64,000 nucleotides of DNA from Paenibacillus plantarum (lineage in GTDB: Bacteria; Bacillota; Bacilli; Paenibacillales; NBRC-103111). The stretch is taken from positions 45,716-109,715 of the forward strand of contig NZ_WHNY01000037.1 of assembly GCF_013141695.1 (NCBI RefSeq), written 5' to 3'. Numbering within the stretch: position 1 is the stretch's first letter; every line of letters begins with the position of its first letter. Under the pieces are notes generated by a model. The model did no database searches and was not told the DNA's origin. It saw only the letters and a list, made by a program, of their open reading frames with translations. Of this stretch, positions 54,548 through 64,000 are shown one piece after another. Position numbers and translations under genes: made by a program.

Positions 54548-57500
54548 TTATGAAATGCTAAAGAGTCTATCTAAATCTTCCTGCGTCAAATCTACTGTAT
54601 CGAAATCAGATGGAGTAAAATGTCTCTTTTGTGTAATACTGCAGTGTTCAACAATGCTATTTATATTCTGCTTATAGTTCATAAGGAATGTATCAATTTT
54701 AACCCCCTCGAAGTCAGCACTTCTGTTACTTATCATCAAATACAACTGATTTTTATGTACATAGCAGTTTATTACAGGAGTATCATAGATGCCGACATTT
54801 TGTTGTGAGATGTCATCTTCTGATATGCTAATCTCAGTCGCAAAAAACTCGTTCTCCAAATCTTTACTAAAATCACCCAAATAGTTAAATCGTATTTTAA
54901 CTACATTACAATTTTTTAATCTCTCGTCCTCTAATAAATACTTCATCACACCATAGTCAAGCCCATTGGATGGCACTGTTCTAATTTGCTCTTTAAGGTT
55001 CATTATTAACTTATCTAATTTTTGATTCGGAACTGTTAGTCGAATAGGATAAAGAACGGTAAACCAACCTATTGTATTTGTCAGATTTATTTCATCTTGA
55101 AAATAATCTCTTCCATGGCTTTCGATCTCTAACCATACATTTGAAGTATCTGATACTTCTGTTAACGTATAAGCCAGTGCAATCATTAGAAGCTCTTCTG
55201 TGTGCGTATTATATGAAAAATTCGCTGTGCCCAATAACAAGCTCGTCTTTTCCTTATCAAGAGCCACAATTTGATGGCTTCTCTCATTATACTTTATACT
55301 CCTTGAACTTAATGATCTGGGCTCATCTGTGTACTGCGTATTCCTCCAAAACAGAACATTTCGAGTGGGTATATTTTGAGCATAAATATTTAATTTATTC
55401 GCCCACTTTCTATAAGAGTGGGTTTTCTCAGGTAATATTAGATCTAGTTTGTTTGATAATTGATGAAGGAGTAATTCTAGATCTTGGATAAATATTCTCC
55501 ATGATACTGCATCTATAACCAAATGATGTGCAGTAATCAGGACCTTTCGATTATTATCACTGAGTATAAAATAACAAGCTTTAATTAAAAGCCCACTCTC
55601 AATATCAAAGCTACTCTTTAGTTCATAGCTTAATTGGGAATATCTTCCCTCTTGTTGTTCCGGGGGCACATTTGAAAGATCAAAAGATTCTATTCTAATT
55701 TTCCTAGTTAGATGCCCTGAATTGTAATATAAGGTGTTAGTCTTAGCGCAATAATTTAACCGGAGTGTGTCATGATGCTTAATCATCACTGAGAGAACTT
55801 GTTCCATTTGAATAACGGTGATATCTTGTTTCAAATTCAATACGATGGATTGGTTATAATGATTAACATTATAAAGGTTTTGAGCGAAAAACCATAAAGT
55901 AATCGGTGTATGCTTTATATCACCATCAAGTTGGTCCTGGTCTATGAATCCCCTAGATTTCTTGCTCATACATAACGCCATATCCGCGATTATGGAATGG
56001 TTCATGATATCCTGTACAGTTAAACTGTACCCAAGGTCCCTCAGTTTTGAAGATATCAGAATAGCATGAATTGAATCGGCCCCCATTTGAAAATAGTCAT
56101 CCTCAATGCTGATGTTTTTGTTTAATATTTGCCGTAGAACTTGGATTAAAGTTTCTTCGTTTTTAGTCAGATTTCTTTGTATTCGTTTTGTTCTATGAAT
56201 ATCTACTTCTGGTATTGGTAGATGGGCATAGTCCACTTTCCCGTTCCTTGTCAGAGGGATACATGGCAAATTTACGATTTGTAAAGGTACTAATTTATCC
56301 GATAAACTGTGAGTTAACAATTTTCTGATATCATAAGAATCGGCAGTTTTGTTTCCATCTTTCCATACTATATAAGCGCATAAATAAATTTTGTCTGAAT
56401 GTTCTTTTTTAACACTAACGACTAGAGCTTCTTTTATTAACTCATGTTTCTTAAGGCGAGTTTCAAGTTCATCTAATTCAATACGTTGTCCGTTAATTTT
56501 GACTTGATTGTCTACTCTACCTAAATAAACCAGCGTATTTTGATCGATGAATTTAGCTAAGTCTTTTGTTACATATAACTTTTGTCCTTCCAATAACGGA
56601 TGATCGATAAACTTTTCATATGTCAAATGTGGCTGATTTAAGTATCCCCTTGCTACCCCCACACCTGAAATATAAATTTCCCCAATAACACCCATTGGAA
56701 CCGGTCTTAGTTTTTTATCGAGTACATATACTTGGGTATTTGCTGCAGGCTGTCCGATGGGTACTGAAGTGCCCTTGTCATTTTCAGCAGAATATTTATG
56801 TATCATACACCCAACGGTTGCTTCTGTAGGACCATACTCATTATATATATCTACCTTCTGATTAAAGTTTTCATATGTTCTCCGTGCGAGTTCAGTTGTG
56901 AGATTTTCCCCTCCAACAATTAAAGTCCTAACTGAACAATGATCGAATTTCATATTACTGATCAAGGACAAGTGCGAAGGGGTTAATTTAATAATTGTAA
57001 CTCTGGTATCTTTGATAATTCTCAAAAGGACATACTCATCGTCCTGATCTTCTTGCCCATACACCTCGATCTGAAGACCACATATTAAAGGGGTAAATAT
57101 AGAAGTCACTGTTAGGTCAAACGAAAGTGAAGAATAAAAGGCGAAAATCTCATCCTCATCAGTAACATACGTATTTGATGCCCATTCAATATAGTTGACT
57201 AAGGATTTGTGCTCTATCAATACTCCTTTTGGTTTCCCAGTTGAACCTGAAGTGAAAATTACATAGGCTAGATTATTTGATTTGTAAATTGCTTGCCTTG
57301 TTTTAGGCATTACTTGTTGCCAATCGAATTGATTCATTTCAATGATCTCACAACGAAGTTTTGACTCTATCTTTACGTTTAGACTAGACAATAAAATATT
57401 ACATTTTGCTTCTTTTATCATATAGCTCAATGTATCTTCTGGACAAGTTGGATCAATTGGCATGTAAGCCGCACCTGACTTTAGAACAGCGAGTAGGGCT

Positions 57501-59068
57501 ACAATCATCTCAATCGAATGATGCATATATATACCAACAATGTCTTCTAGAAGTACACCTTTTTGTACTAAGTAATCTGCTAGTAAGTTTGATTTGTTAT
57601 GCAGCTCTTGATAAGACATCGCGCGACTTCCATGACGAATGGCTATTCGATCTGGTGTCCTGGCGACTTGTTCCATAAATAAATCTATGACTGTTTTGCT
57701 TTTCGAATATTCCTTTCTAGTTTCATTATATTGAAATATAAATAAATCTTCCTCTTCGGTGGTCAGAAGGGAAAGATTTGATAGAAGTTCTGTGCTTTCA
57801 TTTATCATTTTATCTATTAAGATTAATAGAGACTTATACATGAAATCAATATCATGTTCTGTATATTCATCTATCTTATAATCATAATCAAGAAGTAATT
57901 CCTCCTCTTCAGACCAATCCTTTACAACTAATTGCATAGAATATATCTGGTGACCATTATAGAATTCTGTATTTTCAAGTAATGCCCCACCTATCCGAGT
58001 ACTTAACCTGGTATTGTAATAATTGACACAAAAATTATATAAGTTCTCTATACCATTTTTCTTAAGTTCAAGATCTTTCGCCAATAATTCATAAGGATAC
58101 TTCTGATGAAAGTAAAACTTTCCTAAGTCCTCGTTTACTTTGGCCAAAGAATCAATAACTGTACTGTTTTCATTTAAAATAAAACGACATGGCATAGCGT
58201 TTGAAAACATGCCAATTGTATTTTTTTCTCTTTTTCCAGATCTGTTCAGTACAGGGGTTCCAATCACTATATCAGTAATGCCAGTCATTTTATATCTGAA
58301 TAATAAATAACTAAAGACAAAGAATGTATTAAGTGATACTTTCTGTACGTTCGCAAATTCGCGTATCCGGTTAGACAATGTAGCATCTAATTGGTATGTC
58401 TTCCTTCGACCTTTGATTGAGTTTGAATTCTTTCCTAAACTCACATGAGAAAGGTCCTTGAATAGAACATTCCAAAACTTTTTATCTTTAATAAATCTCT
58501 CCGATTCTAAGTACAAGCTCTCTTTAAGAATGTAGTCTTTATATGAATAAACTTGATTAAAGGCAGGTTCTTTACCATCTAAGAGACTCTCGTAACAATG
58601 GCTAATGGTTTTCGTTAATAATTGCATTGTCCATCCATCTGCAATAATGTGATGGAACTTTGGTAAATACCCGTGTTTCTCGTCTGATAGTTTAAAAAAA
58701 GTAAATTCAAACAAATCATTATCGAACATATAAAATGGTTTTTGGGCTTCATTCTCTACCCACTGCTGATAAGCTTCATTGGGTTGTTCTAGAATACTAA
58801 AATCAATCCAATTTGGCTTAATTTCTTTGAATTCACTGATATACTGATAAGCTTCATTATCTTTTACGACGATACGCAAGCGAGAACCCTCGTTATGGTA
58901 AAGAAAAAAATGAATTGCGCGTTTAAGAATATTGAAATTAACCGTACCGTGAATAATAACTGGACCTCCTATATTAAACATAGGAGTTCCAGGATAAATG
59001 TTCTCAAGATACCAAATTCGCTTTTGAGGATGTGTTAAATGAAGCAATTCGGTATATCCTTTCAGCAT
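54548..59068 (-). CDS. nonribosomal peptide synthetase, C-A-T-E (predicted D-Asn module)
   Basis: A 1506-aa synthetase. Condensation domain residues about 8-440 with HHIIADG (139-145). Adenylation domain about 460-960 with FTSGSTGKPKG, NEYGPTEATVG, GEIYISGVGVARGY, TRNGKVD. By eye against GrsA the specificity residues read D-L-T-K-I-G-E-V-G-K, close to the Asn code. Carrier Ser999 in FQMGADSIHA. Epimerization domain about 1060-1480 with HHLVIDAVSWR (1181; DA instead of DG), ESHGRD, IGWFTVLYP and FNYLGDF. No thioesterase. Tail FDTVDLTQEDLDRLFS is typical after E. Followed by a free carrier protein gene. Confidence 0.95.
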   Translation of the reverse strand: MLKGYTELLHLTHPQKRIWYLENIYPGTPMFNIGGPVIIHGTVNFNILKRAIHFFLYHNEGSRLRIVVKDNEAYQYISEFKEIKPNWIDFSILEQPNEAYQQWVENEAQKPFYMFDNDLFEFTFFKLSDEKHGYLPKFHHIIADGWTMQLLTKTISHCYESLLDGKEPAFNQVYSYKDYILKESLYLESERFIKDKKFWNVLFKDLSHVSLGKNSNSIKGRRKTYQLDATLSNRIREFANVQKVSLNTFFVFSYLLFRYKMTGITDIVIGTPVLNRSGKREKNTIGMFSNAMPCRFILNENSTVIDSLAKVNEDLGKFYFHQKYPYELLAKDLELKKNGIENLYNFCVNYYNTRLSTRIGGALLENTEFYNGHQIYSMQLVVKDWSEEEELLLDYDYKIDEYTEHDIDFMYKSLLILIDKMINESTELLSNLSLLTTEEEDLFIFQYNETRKEYSKSKTVIDLFMEQVARTPDRIAIRHGSRAMSYQELHNKSNLLADYLVQKGVLLEDIVGIYMHHSIEMIVALLAVLKSGAAYMPIDPTCPEDTLSYMIKEAKCNILLSSLNVKIESKLRCEIIEMNQFDWQQVMPKTRQAIYKSNNLAYVIFTSGSTGKPKGVLIEHKSLVNYIEWASNTYVTDEDEIFAFYSSLSFDLTVTSIFTPLICGLQIEVYGQEDQDDEYVLLRIIKDTRVTIIKLTPSHLSLISNMKFDHCSVRTLIVGGENLTTELARRTYENFNQKVDIYNEYGPTEATVGCMIHKYSAENDKGTSVPIGQPAANTQVYVLDKKLRPVPMGVIGEIYISGVGVARGYLNQPHLTYEKFIDHPLLEGQKLYVTKDLAKFIDQNTLVYLGRVDNQVKINGQRIELDELETRLKKHELIKEALVVSVKKEHSDKIYLCAYIVWKDGNKTADSYDIRKLLTHSLSDKLVPLQIVNLPCIPLTRNGKVDYAHLPIPEVDIHRTKRIQRNLTKNEETLIQVLRQILNKNISIEDDYFQMGADSIHAILISSKLRDLGYSLTVQDIMNHSIIADMALCMSKKSRGFIDQDQLDGDIKHTPITLWFFAQNLYNVNHYNQSIVLNLKQDITVIQMEQVLSVMIKHHDTLRLNYCAKTNTLYYNSGHLTRKIRIESFDLSNVPPEQQEGRYSQLSYELKSSFDIESGLLIKACYFILSDNNRKVLITAHHLVIDAVSWRIFIQDLELLLHQLSNKLDLILPEKTHSYRKWANKLNIYAQNIPTRNVLFWRNTQYTDEPRSLSSRSIKYNERSHQIVALDKEKTSLLLGTANFSYNTHTEELLMIALAYTLTEVSDTSNVWLEIESHGRDYFQDEINLTNTIGWFTVLYPIRLTVPNQKLDKLIMNLKEQIRTVPSNGLDYGVMKYLLEDERLKNCNVVKIRFNYLGDFSKDLENEFFATEISISEDDISQQNVGIYDTPVINCYVHKNQLYLMISNRSADFEGVKIDTFLMNYKQNINSIVEHCSITQKRHFTPSDFDTVDLTQEDLDRLFSIS

Positions 59069-59091
59069 GTAGGATAACGACCTCTCTTTTT

Positions 59092-62000
59092 TTATAATTT
59101 GGTACGAAGGTACATGAGTAAATTTTCATTATAATGTCTTTCTAAATCGTAAATGCGGTACAAGGATTTTTGTAAGGTATCAGCTGTAGATTTCCTATAA
59201 ATGCGAGAAAACAAAGTTTTATCAACAATATTGGCTATTAATTTCCACAATTCGATTATTTCATTTAAATCTTCGAATACTCTTTTGTTAGAAATTAATT
59301 TTTGATTCCGATATAATTCTGCGTACTTCGCTCTGAGTATACTTCTGAATGTAAACGATAAACGCTGTACAATATTCATAAACTCAGATTCTTCATTAAT
59401 TATTTGATTCAATTCTTCCGTAAATCCCTTTATTTGATCAATTCTTTCTATTAGCGTACTTGAGTTGTTCAGTGACTGATAGGCAAAATAACTCAGATGC
59501 TTCTCTGCATCTGAACTATCATTATTTGATTCCTTTTTACTAAATTCAATAAACGAGGGATTATTTTTACCCACGTTAAAATTAGCCAATAATCCATCGC
59601 AACATTCAACCATTTCTTGATAACTTATTGTCTGCGGTTGGTAATCCAAAGCGTGAATATCACTGTGTTCATAAATATGCAATGATTGGTTATAGTCATC
59701 ATAGCCATATACTAACAATGTATGAGGCCAGTGTTTTTTCTGATAGGTATCCTTTCGAATTGTTTCAAAATAACAGTCAATTCTGACGATCACGGGGTTA
59801 CCTTTTGCTAAGGCCCTCTTTATATCCTTAATTATATTTTCACTAGAAACGATCGTATTGGTATTAATTCCACATTTATCAGCTAACTTAAGTACGCCTT
59901 CTGCAGGGATAAATTCTACGTCGAGACCAAACGGGTCAACAGCATCCCTCTTACTATAAACAAATGTGTCGTTAGCTAAAAACATCTCAGTATTTTTTCC
60001 AAAAAAGTTGGAAATGGAGAAAAATGCATTATAAAAGCAGTCTTTATAAAAGATATCATTGAAAGGCACGAACCCCTTCAGTAATTGTTGCTTAGGTATG
60101 AAAGGTCGGGCTGCTTCTTGCCCATTGTCAAAATCATCAATCTTCAATATATAATCCTTACATTTTTCAATAATGGAGGCTACCTCTTGATTGTTGAATC
60201 TCATCCGGTTGTAATTAAAATTAATTCTAAGTTTGTTTTCAATAATGATACTGTTAATATCAAAAACATAAGGATTTTGCCAACTATCATCAACGGCTTT
60301 TCCGGAGGGGAGATGTGAAATGCTAAAAAGTTCAGTATTAATATCCTGGTCGAATTCTCCAAGATAATTGAAACATAATTCAGATATTGATTCTGATTTT
60401 TGCTGACGTACGATATCTTCATTCAAGTATTTTAGTAAACTGTAATTAAAACCTTTGTTTGGTACATGTTCAAGCATATCATTCACTTGACGAACCATTT
60501 CGAATAACCCTTGGGTATTGGTTTCAATAATTACAGGGTATAACGAAGTAAACCAACCGACTGTTCGATTAATAATTATGTCATCGATATAATCCTGACG
60601 ACCGTGGCCTTCTAAATCAACACGCAAAACATTTCTACCAGACCAATCTTTTATCGCTAAACCAATTGCCGCCAAGAGTATACTATCAATGCTCATAAAT
60701 AACAAGTTCGACGCTTTCTTAATACGTACTGTTTCTTCTTCTGAAAAAATTACTGCCAAATCTGTTCGCTCATTCGCTATATCTTTATATACCTTGTCTC
60801 CACTCGGCAACGGGTTAATGACTCTCGACTGTATTTCATTCCAATATGCCCACTCATTACGGACAACCTCCGAGTTTGAATAATCAATAAGGGCTAGTGC
60901 CCACTCTTGATAAGAGTTTGTTTTTTGTGGAAACTCTACCGTACTACCATTTTGTCTTAATAAATAGCCCTTAGCGAAATCCTCCAAGAGGATTCTCCAG
61001 GAGATACCATCAATTACAAGGTGATGGATGATCATTAACAAGTGGTCACCGTCAGTCGTATGAAACAGGACAGCCTTTACAAGAGAACCAGTTGTAATAT
61101 CGATAGAGGAATGAGCCTTGGTGGCTTCTTTCGCCGCAAGCTCAGATATATCAGGATCTTTAAATCCTGAAAGATCAATGTAGTCTATGTTACAGTACTG
61201 ATGCTCCTCCACCCCTTGATTATATTGCTTGATCACACTGTCCTCGAATGAATAAATTATTCTTAATGCATCATGATGTTTAATAATCTCTCTAAGAACA
61301 TCATTAACTATGTTTACATCAAAACCTTCTTTACGATAAATAAACACAGATTGATTATAGTGAGAAGGATTTGAAAATTTTCTTTCAAAAAACCATCTTT
61401 GGATTGGTGTCAAAATAACTTCCCCGTAGACAGGCCCTTGATGAATTGCTTGATATCCGCCCAATTGTATCTTCTCAGATAACTCCGCTATCGTCGAAAA
61501 CGCATATAGATCCTTAATTTTGAGTAGCATTCCATCTTTTGATAACATTGCGGCAAGACGAATGGCCTTAATCGAATCTCCACCAAGGTTGAAGAAGTTA
61601 TGGTTAATTCCAATATCTTTAACCCCAAGAACATCTCTCCATGCATTTACTATTAATTCATCCTGTTTATTTCTAGGAGCAACGTACTCAACATGTTCTA
61701 TTGAATTATTGGTTCTTTCTAAGTACTCTGATGCTACAGCTTCCATTTGAGTCATTTGTGTTAATTTATTGTTTATTTTTATAAGATCATCGTCAGAGAA
61801 AATTCGCATCTCGCTCAAACGAACATTCGGATTCTTCAATGTCTCTGTTAAGTATTCAGTTAACAAATGAACAATTTGTTTGACTGAAGCCTCTTCATAT
61901 GGTCCTTCTTTGTATTTAACTACAAGAGAAAGAGAAGAACGGTTTTGTGAAAAGAAAAAAACCATATCGGCCATACACGAATCCATCCATAGTGTATTAT

Positions 62001-62574
62001 GTATATTTTCAGACATAATTACAGTCTTAAATAGCGGCACACCCTCAAATAAGGGCAAACCTTTATCTTCAAATATACTTCTTATTGGATATCTTTGATT
62101 ATCGTAAGTTAGAGTAAGGGATTCCTTGACAGAGGATACTAACGATTTAAAAGTATGTTCCGATGCCATGAGGAATGATACAGGGAGAAGCCAATTTACT
62201 GAACTTCCACTTGAGTCTACTTGAATGGATGGAACACCAACAAGTAATTTCTCTTCCTTCATAAATTTATGGAGTAAAAATAAAATACCTGATAAAAAGA
62301 CCATGAAACTTGCAGATTCTGACTGGTTGCACAACATCAACAATTTACTAGAGAGTTTTTTAGGAAACTTATAATGATAACTGGAATCGACAGATAATAT
62401 GGAGGAGTTATAATCTTCCTGTGGAAAAGCTGAAAGCCTCATCTTCTCATCTAGGGCGTTTAGCCAATACATTCGTTCGTGTTCATATTTCCCGCTGGAT
62501 ATTATAATATTTTCCGTAGACTTATTTATCATTTTTGTAAATGTCTCCTTACTTGTTACTCTCGGTTGTAACAT
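59092..62574 (-). CDS. A-less NRPS (half C, T, E) fused to a BtrH-like acyltransferase domain
   Basis: A 1160-aa protein. Residues 30-265 match only the C-terminal half of a condensation domain (YWLNAL ... FKTVIMSEN; no HHxxxDG). A short linker YVAPRNKQDELIVNAW leads straight into a carrier domain (Ser334, FFNLGGDSIKA) with no adenylation domain. An epimerization domain follows (about 385-815; HHLVIDGISWR at 517, LEGHGRQD, GWFTSLYP, FNYLGEF). Residues about 830-1010 are a BtrH_N-like papain-fold domain: Cys846 (FYKDCFYNAFF), His951 (HWPHTLLVYGYDDYNQSLHI), then a helical tail of about 150 residues. BtrH moves an acyl group from a carrier protein to an aminoglycoside; here a similar transfer of peptide is inferred. 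Confidence 0.88.
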   Translation of the reverse strand: MLQPRVTSKETFTKMINKSTENIIISSGKYEHERMYWLNALDEKMRLSAFPQEDYNSSILSVDSSYHYKFPKKLSSKLLMLCNQSESASFMVFLSGILFLLHKFMKEEKLLVGVPSIQVDSSGSSVNWLLPVSFLMASEHTFKSLVSSVKESLTLTYDNQRYPIRSIFEDKGLPLFEGVPLFKTVIMSENIHNTLWMDSCMADMVFFFSQNRSSLSLVVKYKEGPYEEASVKQIVHLLTEYLTETLKNPNVRLSEMRIFSDDDLIKINNKLTQMTQMEAVASEYLERTNNSIEHVEYVAPRNKQDELIVNAWRDVLGVKDIGINHNFFNLGGDSIKAIRLAAMLSKDGMLLKIKDLYAFSTIAELSEKIQLGGYQAIHQGPVYGEVILTPIQRWFFERKFSNPSHYNQSVFIYRKEGFDVNIVNDVLREIIKHHDALRIIYSFEDSVIKQYNQGVEEHQYCNIDYIDLSGFKDPDISELAAKEATKAHSSIDITTGSLVKAVLFHTTDGDHLLMIIHHLVIDGISWRILLEDFAKGYLLRQNGSTVEFPQKTNSYQEWALALIDYSNSEVVRNEWAYWNEIQSRVINPLPSGDKVYKDIANERTDLAVIFSEEETVRIKKASNLLFMSIDSILLAAIGLAIKDWSGRNVLRVDLEGHGRQDYIDDIIINRTVGWFTSLYPVIIETNTQGLFEMVRQVNDMLEHVPNKGFNYSLLKYLNEDIVRQQKSESISELCFNYLGEFDQDINTELFSISHLPSGKAVDDSWQNPYVFDINSIIIENKLRINFNYNRMRFNNQEVASIIEKCKDYILKIDDFDNGQEAARPFIPKQQLLKGFVPFNDIFYKDCFYNAFFSISNFFGKNTEMFLANDTFVYSKRDAVDPFGLDVEFIPAEGVLKLADKCGINTNTIVSSENIIKDIKRALAKGNPVIVRIDCYFETIRKDTYQKKHWPHTLLVYGYDDYNQSLHIYEHSDIHALDYQPQTISYQEMVECCDGLLANFNVGKNNPSFIEFSKKESNNDSSDAEKHLSYFAYQSLNNSSTLIERIDQIKGFTEELNQIINEESEFMNIVQRLSFTFRSILRAKYAELYRNQKLISNKRVFEDLNEIIELWKLIANIVDKTLFSRIYRKSTADTLQKSLYRIYDLERHYNENLLMYLRTKL

Positions 62575-62617
62575 AATCTTCCCCAGCCATCGTACGACTA
62601 AGGGAAGATGAGAGTTT

Positions 62618-64000
62618 CTATAGATTTATAACTATATCACATAACTTAATATTAGGGTTATCGATTCCTACTGTTAAAATATCCATATAAGCTGACATTA
62701 GTTTTTGGATTGTTTCATCCTTATACAACCCGCGAGAATACATGAAGCATAGATTAATTAGCTCATTTTCTGCCTCAAAAATATCAAATTGCAAATCAAA
62801 TCGGGTATTCGTTGGGATATAATAAGGCTCCACCTTGACTTTACCCATCTTAAGCTCGGGATATCTCATGTTTTGCATAATAAACATCGTCTTAAATAGA
62901 CTATCAATATGAGTTTTGTGTTTTGACCTTAATTTTTCTACGAGTAATTCGTACGGATAATCTTGGTTGGCATAAGCGTTAATTAAATTCTCTTTAGTTT
63001 CAGTTAGAAATTCAGCGAAGGTTTTATGACCTGCAGGATAATTGCGTATTGCCAATGTATTGACGAACATGCCCACAATATTTTCTACCTCTTGGAAGTT
63101 CCTACCTAGTGTACTTGTTCCTATACATATATCTTCGCTACCTGTCCACTTCCATATTAGTAGATTATAGACTGCGAAAAAGAGCATATTACGTGTTGTA
63201 CCAGACGACCCGCTGAATTTGATAATCTTCTCTTTTAGATATTCATCAATTTCATGGATTTTTAGTTTCTCCTCAAAGTCTTCAAGAAGGTCTTTGCTGT
63301 AATCCGTTTTGAATTCGGTCGAAGGTGTCCCATCTGCAAAAGTATTTATCCAGTATTCTTCTTGCTTTTTCATTGTTTCCGTACCCATAAACTTCATTTG
63401 CCAAACAGCATAATCCTTGTAATGTATGGATAAGTTCGGTATTTGTTTACATTCATATAGTTGAGTAAATTCTTTCATTAATATAATCATTGAAGCTCGG
63501 TCAGATATGATGTGGTGCATGTCCAGCAACAATGCAAACTTAGTATCTGAAAAGTGAATAATTTTAGCCCTGAAAAGTGGAGCATTCATTAGATCAAATG
63601 GACGAACAAAATTATTTAAATGCTCTTCCGTAAATACAGAATCTTTTGTTTCGATATATTCCACTTGGAAATCAACCTTATTATATACTCGTTGCACATA
63701 TTCTCCCCGCATTACATGGAAAGAGGTACGTAAGGTTTCATGGCGGTTGACTAGCGTTACTAGACATTCTTTCATATGTTCCAAATCAACCTGTCCCTCT
63801 ATGATTAAAACCCTTGGCAAGTTGTACGCAGTTCCGCCCACCATTTGATTATGAATGAAGAGCCTCATCTGAGCTGAAGATAATGGATAATATTCTGCCT
63901 CAGCTGCAGGGGAGATCATCAATTCTTTGACTTCCTCCTCTGGTTTTGTATCCAGATAGTTCGCCAGCTCATCAATCGTTGGATATTGGAGTAGTTCCGT
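62618..64000 (-). CDS. nonribosomal peptide synthetase, C-terminal T-C part (runs off window)
   Basis: The frame is open to the right edge. The first visible residues (TELLQYPTIDELANYL) are the last helix of a carrier domain; then a full condensation domain follows (about 430 aa): YYPLSSAQMRLFIHNQ, RHETLRTSFH, MHHIISDRAS, IGTSTLGRNFQEVENIVGMFVNTLAIR, and YPYELLVEKL. The active-site motif is HHIISDR, with Arg in place of the usual Gly. The protein ends after the C domain, so its intermediate must pass to the next protein at 62574, which begins with half a C domain. Very AT-rich. Confidence 0.9.
   Translation of the reverse strand, partial: TELLQYPTIDELANYLDTKPEEEVKELMISPAAEAEYYPLSSAQMRLFIHNQMVGGTAYNLPRVLIIEGQVDLEHMKECLVTLVNRHETLRTSFHVMRGEYVQRVYNKVDFQVEYIETKDSVFTEEHLNNFVRPFDLMNAPLFRAKIIHFSDTKFALLLDMHHIISDRASMIILMKEFTQLYECKQIPNLSIHYKDYAVWQMKFMGTETMKKQEEYWINTFADGTPSTEFKTDYSKDLLEDFEEKLKIHEIDEYLKEKIIKFSGSSGTTRNMLFFAVYNLLIWKWTGSEDICIGTSTLGRNFQEVENIVGMFVNTLAIRNYPAGHKTFAEFLTETKENLINAYANQDYPYELLVEKLRSKHKTHIDSLFKTMFIMQNMRYPELKMGKVKVEPYYIPTNTRFDLQFDIFEAENELINLCFMYSRGLYKDETIQKLMSAYMDILTVGIDNPNIKLCDIVINL

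Overview
The window is a chromosomal segment of a spore-forming, low-GC Gram-positive bacterium, most likely Paenibacillus or a close relative. The pointers are the order ysoA-tig-clpP-clpX-(ispG)-lonB, a gerE/gerM/rph/rdgB spore block, strong AGGAGG-type ribosome sites, rho-independent terminators at most gene ends, NRPS genes, and the LoaP family. No CRISPR array is visible.

Region 1 (1-20 kb) is core genome. It holds lonB (cut by the window edge), a cortex-type amidase, a deacetylase, ispG, clpX, clpP, tig, a ysoA-like gene, tRNA-Arg(TCT), a cytoplasmic PAS chemoreceptor and two tiny genes (an SspM-like spore protein and a DUF4023 protein). It continues with asnB, rdgB-rph, gerM, a PgpA-like phosphatase, a GC-rich MBL hydrolase with a methyltransferase, a DUF6483 gene and gerE, which has a readable sigma-K promoter.

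Region 2 (20.7-34.9 kb) is a nitrate/nitrite assimilation locus. On the minus strand nasA, nirB, nirD and nasC run in that order. Divergent from them is an ANTAR regulator overlapping a TrpD2-like gene. The nasA leader carries a consensus promoter, a GlnR/TnrA-type box overlapping its -35, and two successive ANTAR-type hexaloop hairpin/terminator switches. A second structured leader with a clear terminator/antiterminator lies between nasA and nirB. A CAP-domain protein, an RND pump and a CysJ-like reductase lacking its flavodoxin domain follow.

Region 3 (35.3-37.7 kb) holds an AraC regulator and an ADP-ribosylglycohydrolase.

Region 4 (37.7-48 kb) is a decayed accessory region. It holds Tn7-like remnants (a TnsB-type C-terminus, TniQ, a TniQ N-terminal piece) around an XRE regulator, an IS21-family element with nonsense and frameshift mutations but readable ends and a possible 6-bp target duplication, and pseudogenes of an arsenic-cluster-type flavoprotein, GerAB, a zinc-repeat protein, a Y-family polymerase with YolD, and a BtrH-like protein.

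Region 5 (48-64 kb) is a very AT-rich nonribosomal peptide locus on the minus strand, running off the right edge. It comprises an NRPS ending T-C, an unusual adenylation-less NRPS (half C, T, E) fused to a BtrH-like transferase domain, a C-A-T-E NRPS predicted for Asn, a free carrier protein, GyrI-like and DinB-like proteins, the antiterminator LoaP, a Kef-type antiporter, a FeeM/LuxI-like N-acyltransferase and an AraC/GyrI regulator. The fused BtrH domain and the absence of a thioesterase suggest peptide transfer to another acceptor rather than hydrolysis; this is inference.
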